This document shows positions 54,548 to 64,000 of a stretch of 64,000 nt of DNA, one piece after another. This DNA is from Bifidobacterium xylocopae (lineage in GTDB: Bacteria > Actinomycetota > Actinomycetes > Actinomycetales > Bifidobacteriaceae): the NCBI RefSeq assembly GCF_003315615.1, contig NZ_PDCH01000006.1:40934-104933 (forward strand), read 5' to 3'. How positions within the stretch are numbered: position 1 is the stretch's first letter; every line of letters begins with the position of its first letter. The notes under the pieces were generated by a model. It was not told the DNA's origin. It made no database searches and worked only from the letters and a program-made list of their open reading frames with translations. Made by a program: the position numbers and the translations under genes.

Positions 54548-55699
54548 ATGGAATTGGACCTGACAGAGATCCATCAGCTGGCGGCGGAGCAGGGGATAGA
54601 TGCCGAGACCTTGGATGAAGCACTGACCGAAGCCCTGCGTCTGGCCTATTCCAAAACACCCCATGCCGCCAAGCATGCCCGGGTCGAACTCGACGACCGC
54701 GCCGGCTCCTTCACGGTGTGGGCCCAGGACGAGATTCCCCAGGAACCCACCGAGGAGGACCCCCATCCCGTGCCCAGGCTCGGGGAGGAATACGACGACA
54801 CGCCGGAGGACTTCGGCCGCGTGGCTGCTTCGACGGCACGGGGTGTCCTGAACGACCTCTTCCGTGAAGCCGAGGACAAGCGTATCTTCGGCGCATTCGC
54901 CGGACAGAAAGAACATCTGATCACCGGCGTGGTGCAGCAGGACGCGCTCGATCCCAACAACGTGCATGTCGCGGTCGGGGATGTGGAGGCCATCCTGCCC
55001 AGGCGCGAGCAGGTGCCGGGGGAGCGCTACCGGCATGGCCAGCGCATACGTGTCTACGTGGTCACGGTCTCACGGGGCTTCCGTGGACCGGAGATAGTGG
55101 TCTCGCGTTCGCACCCCGGCCTGGTTCGACGCCTGTTCGAGCTTGAGGTGCCGGAACTCAACGCAGGGGCCGTCTCCATCATGGCGATCGCCCGCGAGGC
55201 GGGGGCCCGCACCAAGATCGCGGTCAAGGCCAACGCCAAGGGGGTGAACCCCAAAGGCGCCCTCATCGGGCCGGGGGGTGCCCGCGTGCGCGCGGTCATG
55301 GAGAACCTGGGCGTGGAGAAGATCGACATCGTCGACTGGTCCAAGGACCCTGCCGAGTTCATCGCCTCGGCCCTGTCACCGGCCACGGTGCGTGAGGTCG
55401 CCATAGTCTCGCCGCGCAACCAGACCGCGATCGCATACATACGCGACTCGCAGCTCTCGCTGGCCATCGGCAAGGAGGGGCAGAACGCCCGTCTCGCCGC
55501 CAAACTGACCGGCTGGAAGATCGGCATCGAATCCCTGGAGAAGCATCAGGCCAAGCTCAAGGAGCAGGAGGCCGCCCGGGCCGCCGCCGACGCCGCCCGG
55601 CCCTCCGGCGGGCAGGGCGCGCAGACACCGCAGACCGTGGCATCCGCCGAAGCCTCAAACCCCGCGGCTGACCCTTCCCCCGAAGACGAAGAGGGCTGA
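54548..55699 (+). CDS. nusA: Transcription termination/antitermination factor NusA
   Basis: A 383-residue NusA. The N-terminal domain binds polymerase (MELDLTEIHQLAAEQGIDAE). The S1 domain follows, including GVVQQDALDPNNVHVAVGDV, and the two KH domains carry GPGGARVRAVMENLGVEKID and IGKEGQNARLAAKLTGWKIG. The C-terminus has a 50-residue Ala/Pro/Glu tail and no acidic repeat domains, as is usual in actinobacteria. AGGAGG lies about 8-9 bases upstream of the ATG. rimP is not immediately upstream and ylxR/rnpM is missing before infB. Confidence 0.96.
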   Translation: MELDLTEIHQLAAEQGIDAETLDEALTEALRLAYSKTPHAAKHARVELDDRAGSFTVWAQDEIPQEPTEEDPHPVPRLGEEYDDTPEDFGRVAASTARGVLNDLFREAEDKRIFGAFAGQKEHLITGVVQQDALDPNNVHVAVGDVEAILPRREQVPGERYRHGQRIRVYVVTVSRGFRGPEIVVSRSHPGLVRRLFELEVPELNAGAVSIMAIAREAGARTKIAVKANAKGVNPKGALIGPGGARVRAVMENLGVEKIDIVDWSKDPAEFIASALSPATVREVAIVSPRNQTAIAYIRDSQLSLAIGKEGQNARLAAKLTGWKIGIESLEKHQAKLKEQEAARAAADAARPSGGQGAQTPQTVASAEASNPAADPSPEDEEG

Positions 55700-55884
55700 G
55701 CGGAACATCCGTACGCACGAGTATGCTTAGAGCCGTATCCGAAGTGCGCGGCATTACGCTGCCCGGATGCGGTACAGAGACGAGGTAACACGATCATGGT
55801 CGCACGATGAGACAGGATATGTTCGCCGTCGAAATGGAATGATCGCGCCTTCATACGCGCGGTCGGTGATTAGGAGAGAAGTAA

Positions 55885-58662
55885 GTGCCCAAAGCGCGCG
55901 TGTATGAATTAGCCAAGGAGCTTGGCGTAGACAGCAAGACAGTCCTGAGCAAGCTCAAGGACATGGGGGAGTTCGTCAAGTCCGCCTCCTCAACGGTGGA
56001 GGCGCCCGTCGTCCGCCGCCTCAAGAACGCTTTCCCCCAGTCCGGTCAGCAGGACGGGGAGCAAAAGTCAGGCAAGGCCCGCGCGGCCTCGCCTTCGCCC
56101 GCCCGTCATCCGGGTGGCAGCCGACAGTCGTCCGCCAAGCCGGCGGCACCGCAGGGTGCATCCAAGGCCGCGGAGGCTGCCAAGCCCTCATCGGCCCAGG
56201 CTCCGTCGCAGCCCTCCGCCGCCGCGCGGCCCGGGGACCGTCGCATGCCCACACCGGGTTCGAGCCGCCGTTCCGGCGGTGGTAGCCCTGCGGCCCAGCG
56301 TCCAGGTGCCGGCCAGCAGCCCCAGCAGCCCCAGCGCCGCCAAGGACCGCGTCCCGGTGCGCCGGGAGCACATCCCGGCCCGCGCCCGCAGGGGCAGCAG
56401 GGCGGGCGAAAGGGCGCATCGGCGCCCCGGCCCGGCAACAATCCCTTCAGTCGCAAGCAGGGAATGAAATCCCCCATGCCCAGCGACATCCCGCGTCCGC
56501 ATCCGATGGCGCGCCCGACAGTGAACGACAGCCGCCGTGGCGGGGGCCTGCGGGGCCGCTTCCGCAACGGCCGGCCGGGTCAGCAGGGCGGAGGCGCCAG
56601 GACCAACCAGTGGGGTCATAACAGGCCCGGCGCATCCGCAACGGGCGCACGTCCGGGGCAGGGCGGCAACCGCTTCGGCGGTGCCCCGCAGTCCTCGGGC
56701 CCCGGTGGCCGTGGCCGTGGTCGCGGTGGAGCGGCAGGCGCATTCGGCCGCCAAGGGGGCAAGTCCTCCAAGGCCCGCAAGAACCGGATGGCCAAGCGCC
56801 ATGAGTTCGAGGAGATGAAGGCACCCGTCATCGGCGGGGTGCGCATACCCGCGGGCAATGGGCAGACCATCAAGCTGCGGCAGGGCGCCACCCTGTCCGA
56901 CCTGGCCGAGAAGATCAACGTCAATCCGGCCGCCCTGGTCACCGTGCTCTTCCACCTGGGTGAGATGGCCACGGCCACCCAATCCCTGGACGAGACCACC
57001 TTCGAGGTGCTGGGCCAGGAGATCGGCTGGAACATCAAGATCGTCTCCGCCGAGGAGGAGGACCGCGAGCTCCTCCAGCAGTTCGACATCGACCTGGACT
57101 CCGAGAAGGAGGGGCAGGACGACGCGGATCTTAAGCCGAGGCCTCCGGTGGTAACCGTCATGGGCCACGTGGACCACGGTAAGACACGCCTGCTGGACAC
57201 CATCCGCAAGACGAACACCTCGGCCCACGAGGCCGGCGGCATCACCCAGCGCATCGGCGCCTACCAGGTGACCGTCGATCTGGAGGGCGAGCCACGCAAG
57301 ATCACCTTCCTGGACACCCCAGGCCACGAGGCCTTTACGGCCATGCGCGCCCGCGGTGCCGAATTGACCGATGTGGCCATCCTGGTGGTGGCCGCCGACG
57401 ACGGTGTGATGCCGCAGACAGTGGAGGCCATCAACCACGCGAAGGCAGCCGACGTGCCGATCGTCGTGGCGGTCAACAAGATCGATGTGGAGGGCGCCAA
57501 CCCGGAGAAGGTGCGGGGCCAGCTGACCGAGTTCGGCCTGGTCTCCGAGGAGTATGGCGGCGACACGATGTTCGTCGACATCTCCGCCAAGCTGGGCACC
57601 AATGTCGACAAGCTCCTGGAAGCCGTCCTGCTCACCGCTGACGCCGAACTGGACCTGCGCGCCAATCCCGACATGGACGCACGGGGCGCCACCGTCGAGG
57701 CCCGCCTGGACAAGGGCCGCGGCGCTGTCGCGACCGTGCTGGTCCAGCAGGGCACCCTCCATGTGGGCGACGCGATCGTGGCCGGATCGGCATACGGCCG
57801 TGTGCGCGCCATGCTGGATGAGAACGGTCAGGCCATGGACGCGGCCGTGCCCTCCACGCCTGTGCAGGTGCTGGGGCTCACATCCGTACCTTCGGCCGGC
57901 GACGTCTTCCTGGTGGCCCCCGACGACCGCACCGCCCGGCAGATCGCCGAGAAGCGCGAAGCCACGGCCCGCGCGGCCCAGTTGGCCAAGCGCCGCAAGA
58001 TCGTCTCCCTGGAGAGCCTGAAGGAGCAGTTCGCCAAGTCCGAGGTCGACATGCTCAACATTGTCATCAAGGGCGACTCCTCCGGTTCCGTAGAGGCCTT
58101 GGAGGACTCCCTGATGAAGATCGAGGTCTCCGACGAGGTCGGCATCCAGGTGATCCACCGCGGTGTCGGTGCCATCACCCAGAACGACGTCAACCTGGCG
58201 ACGGTCGACAAGGCCGTCATCATCGGCTTCAACGTCCGGCCCAACCGGCAGGTGGCCGAGCTCGCCGACCAGGAGGGTGTGGAGATCAAGTACTACTCGG
58301 TCATCTACCAGGCGACCGAGGACATCGAGGCCGCTCTCAAGGGCATGCTCAAGCCCGAGTACGAAGAGGCCACCACCTCCCACTCGGAGATCCGCGAGAT
58401 CTTCCGCTCCTCCAAGTTCGGCAACATCGCCGGCGTCATGGTCCAGGACGGCACGGTCAAGCGCGGCACCAAGGCACGCATCTCCCGCAATGGGGTCGTC
58501 ACCATCAACGACCTGGAGATCGCCTCCCTGCGTCGCTTCAAGGACGACGTCAACGAGGTGGCCGAAGGCTACGAGGCGGGCATCAACCTGGGTGACTTCA
58601 ATGACATCCAGATCGGCGATGTCATCGAGACCTACGAGATGCGCGAGGTTGAGCGCAAGTAG
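55885..58662 (+). CDS. infB: Translation initiation factor IF-2
   Basis: A 925-residue IF-2. The N-terminal helical part ([19 protein letters not shown]) is followed by a long Arg/Gly/Gln/Pro-rich linker to about residue 305. G-domain motifs are [16 protein letters not shown] (G1), [15 protein letters not shown] (G3), [13 protein letters not shown] (G4) and SAKLGTN (G5). The C-terminal domains bind fMet-tRNA. GTG start with AGGAGAGAAG upstream. The 185-base gap after nusA has no ylxR. Confidence 0.98.
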   Translation: MPKARVYELAKELGVDSKTVLSKLKDMGEFVKSASSTVEAPVVRRLKNAFPQSGQQDGEQKSGKARAASPSPARHPGGSRQSSAKPAAPQGASKAAEAAKPSSAQAPSQPSAAARPGDRRMPTPGSSRRSGGGSPAAQRPGAGQQPQQPQRRQGPRPGAPGAHPGPRPQGQQGGRKGASAPRPGNNPFSRKQGMKSPMPSDIPRPHPMARPTVNDSRRGGGLRGRFRNGRPGQQGGGARTNQWGHNRPGASATGARPGQGGNRFGGAPQSSGPGGRGRGRGGAAGAFGRQGGKSSKARKNRMAKRHEFEEMKAPVIGGVRIPAGNGQTIKLRQGATLSDLAEKINVNPAALVTVLFHLGEMATATQSLDETTFEVLGQEIGWNIKIVSAEEEDRELLQQFDIDLDSEKEGQDDADLKPRPPVVTVMGHVDHGKTRLLDTIRKTNTSAHEAGGITQRIGAYQVTVDLEGEPRKITFLDTPGHEAFTAMRARGAELTDVAILVVAADDGVMPQTVEAINHAKAADVPIVVAVNKIDVEGANPEKVRGQLTEFGLVSEEYGGDTMFVDISAKLGTNVDKLLEAVLLTADAELDLRANPDMDARGATVEARLDKGRGAVATVLVQQGTLHVGDAIVAGSAYGRVRAMLDENGQAMDAAVPSTPVQVLGLTSVPSAGDVFLVAPDDRTARQIAEKREATARAAQLAKRRKIVSLESLKEQFAKSEVDMLNIVIKGDSSGSVEALEDSLMKIEVSDEVGIQVIHRGVGAITQNDVNLATVDKAVIIGFNVRPNRQVAELADQEGVEIKYYSVIYQATEDIEAALKGMLKPEYEEATTSHSEIREIFRSSKFGNIAGVMVQDGTVKRGTKARISRNGVVTINDLEIASLRRFKDDVNEVAEGYEAGINLGDFNDIQIGDVIETYEMREVERK

Positions 58663-58725
58663 TGGTCCGCGGCCCTGCGGGGCCGCTCGACGTGAACCGG
58701 CAGTACGAGTAAGGAGCATAAGGCG

Positions 58726-59283
58726 ATGGCCACAGGCAGCAATCCAAGAGCCGTGCGGATAGCGGCCCTGATTCAAAGGGTCATCGCCTCCTCGCTCGAA
58801 GGGAAGATGCACGACAAGCGTCTGGACGGGGTGACGATCACCGAGGTGCGCGTCACCAACGACCTTCAGATCGCCAAGGTGTATTGGACCCAGATCGGCC
58901 GACCCGGCCACGAGCAGGGGGAGCGCAAGCGCGCACAACAGGCCCTGCGCCAAGCCACCGGCCGTCTGCGCTCACTGGTGGGTGCCAAGGCCGGGCTGCG
59001 GCTGACCCCCAACCTGCGCTTCATCTATGACGAAGTGCCCTCCCAGGCCACAGAGATAGAAGACGTCCTGACAGTCGCCCAACGGCGGGACCAGGAGCTC
59101 CAGGCGGCTCGGGCGAACGCCCAATATGCCGGCGACCCCGACCCCTACAGGCACGACGAAGACGAGGATGATTCCGAGTCCGACGCCGAAGCCGAGGCCG
59201 GCGCGGAGGAGACCGGAGACCACTTCGAGGGCCACGACCAGGACGGCTGGTCCGACCAGGCCGAGGGGCCCGAGGAAGCCTGA
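58726..59283 (+). CDS. rbfA: Ribosome-binding factor A
   Basis: A 185-residue RbfA that acts on late 30S maturation near the 5' helix of 16S rRNA. Signature segments are RAVRIAALIQRVIASSLEGK and DERLDGVTITEVRVT-type sequence (here DKRLDGVTITEVRVTNDLQ), LTPNLRFIYDEVPSQ. A 60-residue acidic tail (EDEDDSESDAEAEA) is extra. AAGGAG precedes the ATG. Confidence 0.96.
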   Translation: MATGSNPRAVRIAALIQRVIASSLEGKMHDKRLDGVTITEVRVTNDLQIAKVYWTQIGRPGHEQGERKRAQQALRQATGRLRSLVGAKAGLRLTPNLRFIYDEVPSQATEIEDVLTVAQRRDQELQAARANAQYAGDPDPYRHDEDEDDSESDAEAEAGAEETGDHFEGHDQDGWSDQAEGPEEA

Positions 59284-59362
59284 GCCTGAACGGGCTTCGG
59301 CCCGCCCTACGGCAGGGACACCGCCCGTCCTCCGTGGGCATGCGAAAGAGACGATTGCACCC

Positions 59363-60376
59363 ATGCATAGCGGAATACTGATAGTCGACAAACCCCAGGG
59401 GATGACCAGCCACGACCTGGTGGCCGCCGTCCGCTCCCGCCTGGGCCTGCGCAGGGTGGGCCACGCCGGCACCCTGGACCCCATGGCCACCGGTGCCCTG
59501 ATCATCGGCTTCGGCCAGGCCACCCGCCTTTTGAACGTGATCGTCGGTCACGACAAGACCTATGAGACCACCATCCGCCTGGGCCAGGCCACCGACACCG
59601 ACGACGCCGACGGTGAGCTGCTTGCCGCCGGGCCGGGCGTGGCGGCCCGCGTGCGCGCCCTCAGCCGGCAGCAGGTGGAACAGGCCATTCGCGAACACTA
59701 CACCGGTCCCATCCAGCAAGTCCCGAACGCCTATTCCGCCATCAAGGTGGAGGGACGGCGCGCCTACGACCTGGCCCGGCAGGGACAGGAGGTCAGGCTG
59801 AAAGCCCGGGGGGTGACCATCAGCGAATTCGCGCTCCTGGGCTACGAGCCCACGCAGGCGCGCGACGGCAGCCCCGTCGTGGACATCAGGGCCCGGGTCA
59901 CCTGCTCGTCCGGCACATACATCCGCGCACTGGGCCGTGATCTGGGCCGGGAGCTCGGCGTGGGCGGCCACCTGACCGTCCTGCGCCGCACCCGGGTCGG
60001 ACGGTTCGACCTGGCCGACCCCGGCCTGGCGCCGCGCGTCCTGACCGCCCGGGCGGTCGATCACACCTACACGGACCGGGAGGGGCGCACCGTCACCCGC
60101 CCCAAGGCAAGCCTTGACCAGGACCGCCGGGAGATACAGAGCCGGGCCCTGGACCTGGTGGAAGGCGCCAGGCTTACCATGCCCACCATCGCAGTGGACC
60201 GGGCGCAGACGCAGACCCTCCAGCATGGAGGGTTCCTGGATCTGCACCTGGATGGGCCCACGGCGGCCATCACGGGGGCGCAGACGGGCGTCCAGGAGCG
60301 CCTGGTGTCCATCCTGGTCCCGCGAAACAGCCGCCAGGCCAAGCCCAGCGCGGTCTTTGCCCTTGACGAAGCCTGA
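59363..60376 (+). CDS. truB: tRNA pseudouridine(55) synthase
   Basis: A 337-residue TruB, which makes Psi55 in the T loop. It starts MHSGILIVDKPQGMTSHDLV and carries the catalytic HAGTLDPMATGAL and the segment PNAYSAIKVEGRRAYDLAR. C-terminal CSSGTYIRALGRDLGRELG is typical. The start ATG lacks a clear ribosome site. ribF follows after 45 bases. Confidence 0.96.
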   Translation: MHSGILIVDKPQGMTSHDLVAAVRSRLGLRRVGHAGTLDPMATGALIIGFGQATRLLNVIVGHDKTYETTIRLGQATDTDDADGELLAAGPGVAARVRALSRQQVEQAIREHYTGPIQQVPNAYSAIKVEGRRAYDLARQGQEVRLKARGVTISEFALLGYEPTQARDGSPVVDIRARVTCSSGTYIRALGRDLGRELGVGGHLTVLRRTRVGRFDLADPGLAPRVLTARAVDHTYTDREGRTVTRPKASLDQDRREIQSRALDLVEGARLTMPTIAVDRAQTQTLQHGGFLDLHLDGPTAAITGAQTGVQERLVSILVPRNSRQAKPSAVFALDEA

Positions 60377-60421
60377 GGCGCCCGCATACGCTGGGGAAGC
60401 GGCGAGAAGAAAAGGAAACGA

Positions 60422-61708
60422 ATGAACGTCAGCAGACTGGAACCGAACGCCAGCGGCATCGTGGACTGGCCGACCCTGAGCACCAGCAAGCAGAGCGTCG
60501 TCACCGTCGGGGTCTTCGACGGCATCCACCGGGGGCATCAGGCGGTCCTCCGGCGCGTGGTCGAGCTGGCCCATCAGCAGGACGACTATGCGGTGGTCAT
60601 CATGTTCGACCCCAGTCCCAAGCGCGTCCACACCTACGCCAAGGCCCACGCCGGCGGTGAACTGCCGGATGATGAGCCGACAGCCGATCCCGACGAACTC
60701 ATGCCCGCCGACGAGCGGATTCGGCTCATGCGCCAGCTGGGCGTGGACTGGGTGCTCAGCGTGCGCTACACCCTGGCCTTCGCCTCCAAATCCTACCGTT
60801 TCTTCCTGGGCTCGCTGGTAGGCAAAATCGGCATGCGCACCCTCGTGCTCGGCCAGGATGCCAGCATGGGTGCCGGCCGCAGCGGCGACGTCCACGCGAT
60901 CGAGACCCTGGCCGAGGCCACAGGCGTCTTCCGGCTCGATGTGGTCGACGACTCCGGTCCCGGCAAGACCTGGATCCCCACCCGCGACATCCCCGTCCCC
61001 AGCGGCGCGGGCGAGCCCGCCGACCCGCTTGAGGGGCTGAGCAAGGCCCAACTGCGCGCCTGGACCAAGGCCCACTCCTGCAAGAACGTGCGCGTCTGGA
61101 GTTCCAGCAACGTGCGTTCCCTCCTGGCGCAGGGCCGCATACGAGCCGCGGACGAGATACTGGGACGGGCGCACGCGGTTGAAGGCGACGTCGTACACGG
61201 CGAACAGCGGGGCCGTGCCCTGGGCTACCCCACAGCGAACATCGGCGCCGACCACCGTGGCCGCATGCCTGCGGACGGGGTCTATGCAGGGTGGCTGGTC
61301 GACCTGGGGCCCGAAAAGGAAGCGGATGCCCAAGCCGGGCGTGGCGGCGCGGCCGACGGATACAGGCAGGGCGATGCTCGAACGGACACACAGCCTGGAG
61401 CCGTCAGCGCCCTGGAGGCCCGGCTGGCGCCCGGCTCGCCCTGGCGTTGGCCCGCCGCCATATCCATCGGTTCAAAGGAGACCTTCGCCGGGGAAGGGCG
61501 GCGGTATGAGCGTGTGCTGGAGGTGAACGCCATCGCCGGCGACGACTGGCTGGAACTGTATGGGCACCGGGTGCGTGTGGAGTTCCTGGCCTACCTGCGT
61601 CCCCAGGTCAAGTTCGCCGACGGCGGTGAGCTTGCGAACCGGCTGCGGCAGGATGCGGCCGAATCACTGCGCCTGACGCAGGAGGAAGACGGCCGGCGGC
61701 GGATATAG
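60422..61708 (+). CDS. ribF: Bifunctional riboflavin kinase / FAD synthetase
   Basis: A 428-residue RibF, longer than the usual ~310-340. The N-terminal nucleotidyltransferase has VTVGVFDGIHRGHQAVLRR and VIMFDPSPKRV; the C-terminal riboflavin kinase has GEQRGRALGYPTANIGADHR and RMPADGVYAGWL. Two insertions are visible: an acidic one near GGELPDDEPTADPDELMP, and one of about 40 residues between GVYAGWL and RWPAAISIGSKETF. It makes FMN and FAD, used in this window by NrdI and MurB. AAAGGAAACGA precedes the ATG. Confidence 0.96.
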   Translation: MNVSRLEPNASGIVDWPTLSTSKQSVVTVGVFDGIHRGHQAVLRRVVELAHQQDDYAVVIMFDPSPKRVHTYAKAHAGGELPDDEPTADPDELMPADERIRLMRQLGVDWVLSVRYTLAFASKSYRFFLGSLVGKIGMRTLVLGQDASMGAGRSGDVHAIETLAEATGVFRLDVVDDSGPGKTWIPTRDIPVPSGAGEPADPLEGLSKAQLRAWTKAHSCKNVRVWSSSNVRSLLAQGRIRAADEILGRAHAVEGDVVHGEQRGRALGYPTANIGADHRGRMPADGVYAGWLVDLGPEKEADAQAGRGGAADGYRQGDARTDTQPGAVSALEARLAPGSPWRWPAAISIGSKETFAGEGRRYERVLEVNAIAGDDWLELYGHRVRVEFLAYLRPQVKFADGGELANRLRQDAAESLRLTQEEDGRRRI

Positions 61709-61750
61709 GCTCCGTATGGCTGGGGCTGGTTGGTGGATCGGGTCGGCGGA

Positions 61751-63661
61751 TCAGGTCCGGCGGCTGCGGAGCAGGAGCCAGGCGGCGCCCATAGCGGAAG
61801 CGGTCAGCAGAAGAGCCAGGCCTGCCATGCGCCGGGCCGGCAGGCCCCCGGTGGGAGGTAGAGGCAGGGGGTCGAAGTACCGGTAGGGCGTGATGGTGAA
61901 ATTCGTCTGTCCGACGCCGTTCAAGGTCCATTCGATGCTTACCGTCACAGGGCCGTCGGTGTGGGCCGGGACGGTCGCCGTCCATGTGCGCGGGTCACTA
62001 CCGCTCACCGCCAGGCCTGTCGCCGGCAGTCCATCGAATCGTACACCGGTGACGGCTACCTTCCGGGGCATGTCTATCCCGATCGCCTGCTTGCTGATAT
62101 CCCCGGAGCCCACGTTGGCTGTCGTACCAAGCTGTCCGTACTGGTTGCTGCCCCAGCCCCAGAGTGCGCCGGACTCGTCGAGTAGGGTGGTGTGCTTCCA
62201 ACTGGCGGCTACCAGCTTAGGTACTATGTCTCTGTTTAGGGGCGGCCTGGCGATGGGGACAGGTCTGGTCACGTTCTGCTGGCTGTCGGCGGCGATTTGG
62301 TTGCAGGCGTTGAAACCCCAGCCGTAGAGTGTCCCGCCGGTTGTCAGCACGACGGTGTCGTCCGCGTTGATCATGAATGTTTCGACACGTTCGTTGGGTG
62401 GAAGGCCCACTTCATAAGGACTGGACCTTGGATTCATTGTGCCGTCTCCCAGCTCGTTGTCGCCGTTGTATCCCCACGTATAGACGCGGCCGTTGCCGCC
62501 GACGGCGATTGACCAGTCCTCGGGTGCGGCCACTTGCCTGAGCTCCACTCCGGCTGGAAGCCTCACCTGGACCGGCCTGAGGGCTATGGCGGCTGGATTG
62601 TATATGCCGGTGGGTATGGCTGTGGCGCCCAGCTGGCCGTACGCGTTCCAGCCCCAGCTGTAGGTCTTGCCATTGTCGGCGATGCCCAGGGAGTGTGAGG
62701 AGCCGGCGGCCATGGTGGTGAAGTGTCGTACGCCGGCAGGCAGGATAACCCGGACCGGTGTTAGTCTGTCGGTCCGGGTGCCGTCGCCGAGCTGGCCTTC
62801 AGGGTTCTGTCCCCACGCCCAGGCCACTTGGCTGTCATCCAATGCAAGCGTGAACTTGGGCCCAGGGAAAATCTGGGTTATGTGAATGGGCCGTCCGCTT
62901 GCCGGGTCGGTCGGCTGGATGCGTACAGGGGTGGTCCTGTCGGTGGTCATGCCGTCGCCGAGCTGGCCTTTGCCGTCGGCCCCCCAGCCATATAGGGAGC
63001 CGTCCTCGGCGAAAGCGAAGGAGTCGTTGGGGCCTGCGACGATTTTCGTGAACCGCATGCCCGTCGGCAATTCGACCTCGACTGGCTTGGAGGTATGGGC
63101 GGCATCGAAACCGGCGGGGACCGACGAGTTGCCAATCTGGCTGCCGTCATTGCGCCCCCAGGAGTATACCCGCCCGTCCGTGTCCAGTGCCAGCGCATGG
63201 AAGCGGCCTGCGGACAGCTGTTGGAAGTGTTTGCCGGGCATGGCCGGTGCCTGGACCGATACCTGGTTGCCTCCTGCAGTGGGGCCTGATTCCGGGCTCA
63301 GTGTGAAATCGGCCGGTGCCCAACGCGCTGTTAACGTCACATTGCTATTCACTTGACGGCTGAAGTCATACGGTGCTGAGCCGGCATACCAACCCACGAA
63401 CACAGCCTGTGGCTTCGTGGGCACATTGGTCGGCATCGGCACCGGTTTACCGGCGGTTACAGTCTGTAGCCGGGGCGGGGAGCCATTGTCGGGGTCGAAC
63501 TTGACCGTGTAGTTGCTGAATACAATCGGGGCGTTCTGATCCGCCGAGGCCGGTTGAAAATTCCTTGCCAGGAGGGCCGCAACCAGGCTGATCGGGAGAA
63601 GCATAAGCATAAGCACCGCGCCATACCAGACGCTCCATCTATGCCGTCTGCGCATATCCAA
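61751..63661 (-). CDS. Cell-wall-anchored RCC1-repeat surface protein
   Basis: A 636-residue protein. A basic N-terminus plus a signal segment (YGAVLMLMLLPISLVAALLA) leads to an InlB B-repeat-like module (YTVKFDPDNG to NVTLTARW, about residues 50-116) and an IPT/TIG-like strand region. The body holds six or seven RCC1 (beta-propeller) repeats of the HSLGIADNGKTYSWGWNAYG and QLGDGT type. The C-terminus has LPPTGG, a membrane segment and RSRRT, a sortase anchor signal. TTG 63661 is chosen because AAGGAGGG is 5-6 bases upstream; ATG 63655 is an alternative. A surface-adhesion role is likely but unproved. Confidence 0.85.
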   Translation of the reverse strand: MDMRRRHRWSVWYGAVLMLMLLPISLVAALLARNFQPASADQNAPIVFSNYTVKFDPDNGSPPRLQTVTAGKPVPMPTNVPTKPQAVFVGWYAGSAPYDFSRQVNSNVTLTARWAPADFTLSPESGPTAGGNQVSVQAPAMPGKHFQQLSAGRFHALALDTDGRVYSWGRNDGSQIGNSSVPAGFDAAHTSKPVEVELPTGMRFTKIVAGPNDSFAFAEDGSLYGWGADGKGQLGDGMTTDRTTPVRIQPTDPASGRPIHITQIFPGPKFTLALDDSQVAWAWGQNPEGQLGDGTRTDRLTPVRVILPAGVRHFTTMAAGSSHSLGIADNGKTYSWGWNAYGQLGATAIPTGIYNPAAIALRPVQVRLPAGVELRQVAAPEDWSIAVGGNGRVYTWGYNGDNELGDGTMNPRSSPYEVGLPPNERVETFMINADDTVVLTTGGTLYGWGFNACNQIAADSQQNVTRPVPIARPPLNRDIVPKLVAASWKHTTLLDESGALWGWGSNQYGQLGTTANVGSGDISKQAIGIDMPRKVAVTGVRFDGLPATGLAVSGSDPRTWTATVPAHTDGPVTVSIEWTLNGVGQTNFTITPYRYFDPLPLPPTGGLPARRMAGLALLLTASAMGAAWLLLRSRRT

Positions 63662-63829
63662 TCAGACCCTCCTTGGTGCAGTGCTGATACTTTATTTCCC
63701 CATGCGCCTGTCATCTGGCGAACACGTCAGTAAACATCGCCCACTATGCATGTGCCGATTCCCCAAGCGGCGCATAAGCGATAATGAGCAGCTTACCAGT
63801 GGGGCTAAGACGTTGTGTGAAGATCATCA

Positions 63830-64000
63830 TCATCGTTTCTTCAGGTAACCGGAAGGACAGGTGGAAGTGGCTGTCTCGTATACACATTTGACGCTGCGGA
63901 CTAAGGCGTAGGTGTCGGATTCGGGTACGGCGTGGTTATTCACCCAAAAAGAGCGAGAAGTCATTCTTCGCATATCGTAATGTTGTAGCTGGTTACGATG
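63830..64000 (-). CDS. C-terminus of a protein running off the right edge
   Basis: A minus-strand frame is open from the window end to a TGA at 63830-63832, giving 56 residues. It contains SRSFWVNNHAVPESDTY and YALVRSVKCVYETATSTC and ends PSGYLKKR. The SRSFW ... RSVKCV pattern loosely resembles the end of Fibrobacter-type major paralogous (FISUMP) domains of surface proteins, which is only a suggestion. Two cysteines could form a disulfide. It precedes the RCC1 gene on the same strand, 168 bases away. The rest of the gap 63662-63829 holds no recognised gene. Confidence 0.55.
   Translation of the reverse strand, partial: HRNQLQHYDMRRMTSRSFWVNNHAVPESDTYALVRSVKCVYETATSTCPSGYLKKR

Noticed and set aside
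56188..58953. A 921-residue open frame antisense to infB
   Set aside because: It is the shadow of infB on the opposite strand in GC-rich DNA; the plus-strand frame has all G-domain motifs. No family signature was seen in the antisense translation.
59021..61333. A 770-residue open frame antisense to rbfA, truB and ribF
   Set aside because: It spans three well-supported genes on the other strand and has no recognisable domain; it is a codon-bias shadow.

Overview
The window is a G+C-rich actinobacterial chromosome segment. It is most consistent with Bifidobacterium or a close relative in the Bifidobacteriaceae. Pointers are a bifunctional AdhE preceded by a Rex-type operator, a class Ib ribonucleotide reductase set, an actinobacterial ribosomal protein operon order with secY-adk followed by infA-rpmJ-rpsM-rpsK-rpoA-rplQ, CIRCE and HAIR stress operators, and an Arg/Gly-rich extension on ribosomal protein S5. 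No phage, insertion sequence or CRISPR array was seen. The species is not assignable from the sequence alone.

Layout. Positions 1-3000 hold the 3' part of a DAHP synthase, an MTA/SAH nucleosidase, and rplJ-rplL behind an L10-type leader. Positions 3.2-8.5 kb hold a three-gene operon: an FHA protein, a 1272-residue relative of SF1 helicase/Vsr-like nuclease proteins in which every catalytic motif is degraded, and a small protein. I consider this the most interesting locus. Positions 8.5-12.2 kb hold mscL, a SAF-domain protein, an FmdB zinc ribbon, a RimJ-type acetyltransferase and a three-helix membrane protein resembling SepX/GlpR. Next come groES under CIRCE, nrdI-nrdE-nrdF behind paired NrdR boxes (no nrdH), a tRNA-Tyr/Thr/Met cluster with rpmG, and murB.

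Positions 18.7-30.9 kb are accessory. A UhpT-type organophosphate antiporter forms an operon with two tandem paralogous HCx5R phosphatases. An APC permease, a ferredoxin, dinB and tRNA-Ser follow. An XRE regulator / PLDc_N / ABC ATPase / ABC-2 permease operon, a YigZ protein and a leucine-rich-variant/HEAT repeat protein close the section.

Positions 31-52 kb are the housekeeping core: rplM-rpsI, adhE, the S10-spc cluster (rpsJ to rplO), secY-adk, an hsp20 gene inserted as an independent unit, then infA-rpmJ-rpsM-rpsK-rpoA-rplQ. Positions 52-61.7 kb hold truA, tRNA-Ser, a lipoprotein, nusA, infB, rbfA, truB and ribF. The right edge carries a cell-wall-anchored RCC1-repeat protein and the C-terminus of a second protein, both on the minus strand.

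The core genes make ribosomes, RNA polymerase alpha, translation factors and the Sec channel. The regulatory sites tie dNTP supply (NrdR), redox balance (Rex) and protein folding (HrcA/CIRCE, HspR/HAIR) to recognisable control circuits. All homology statements are by eye; no database search was run.
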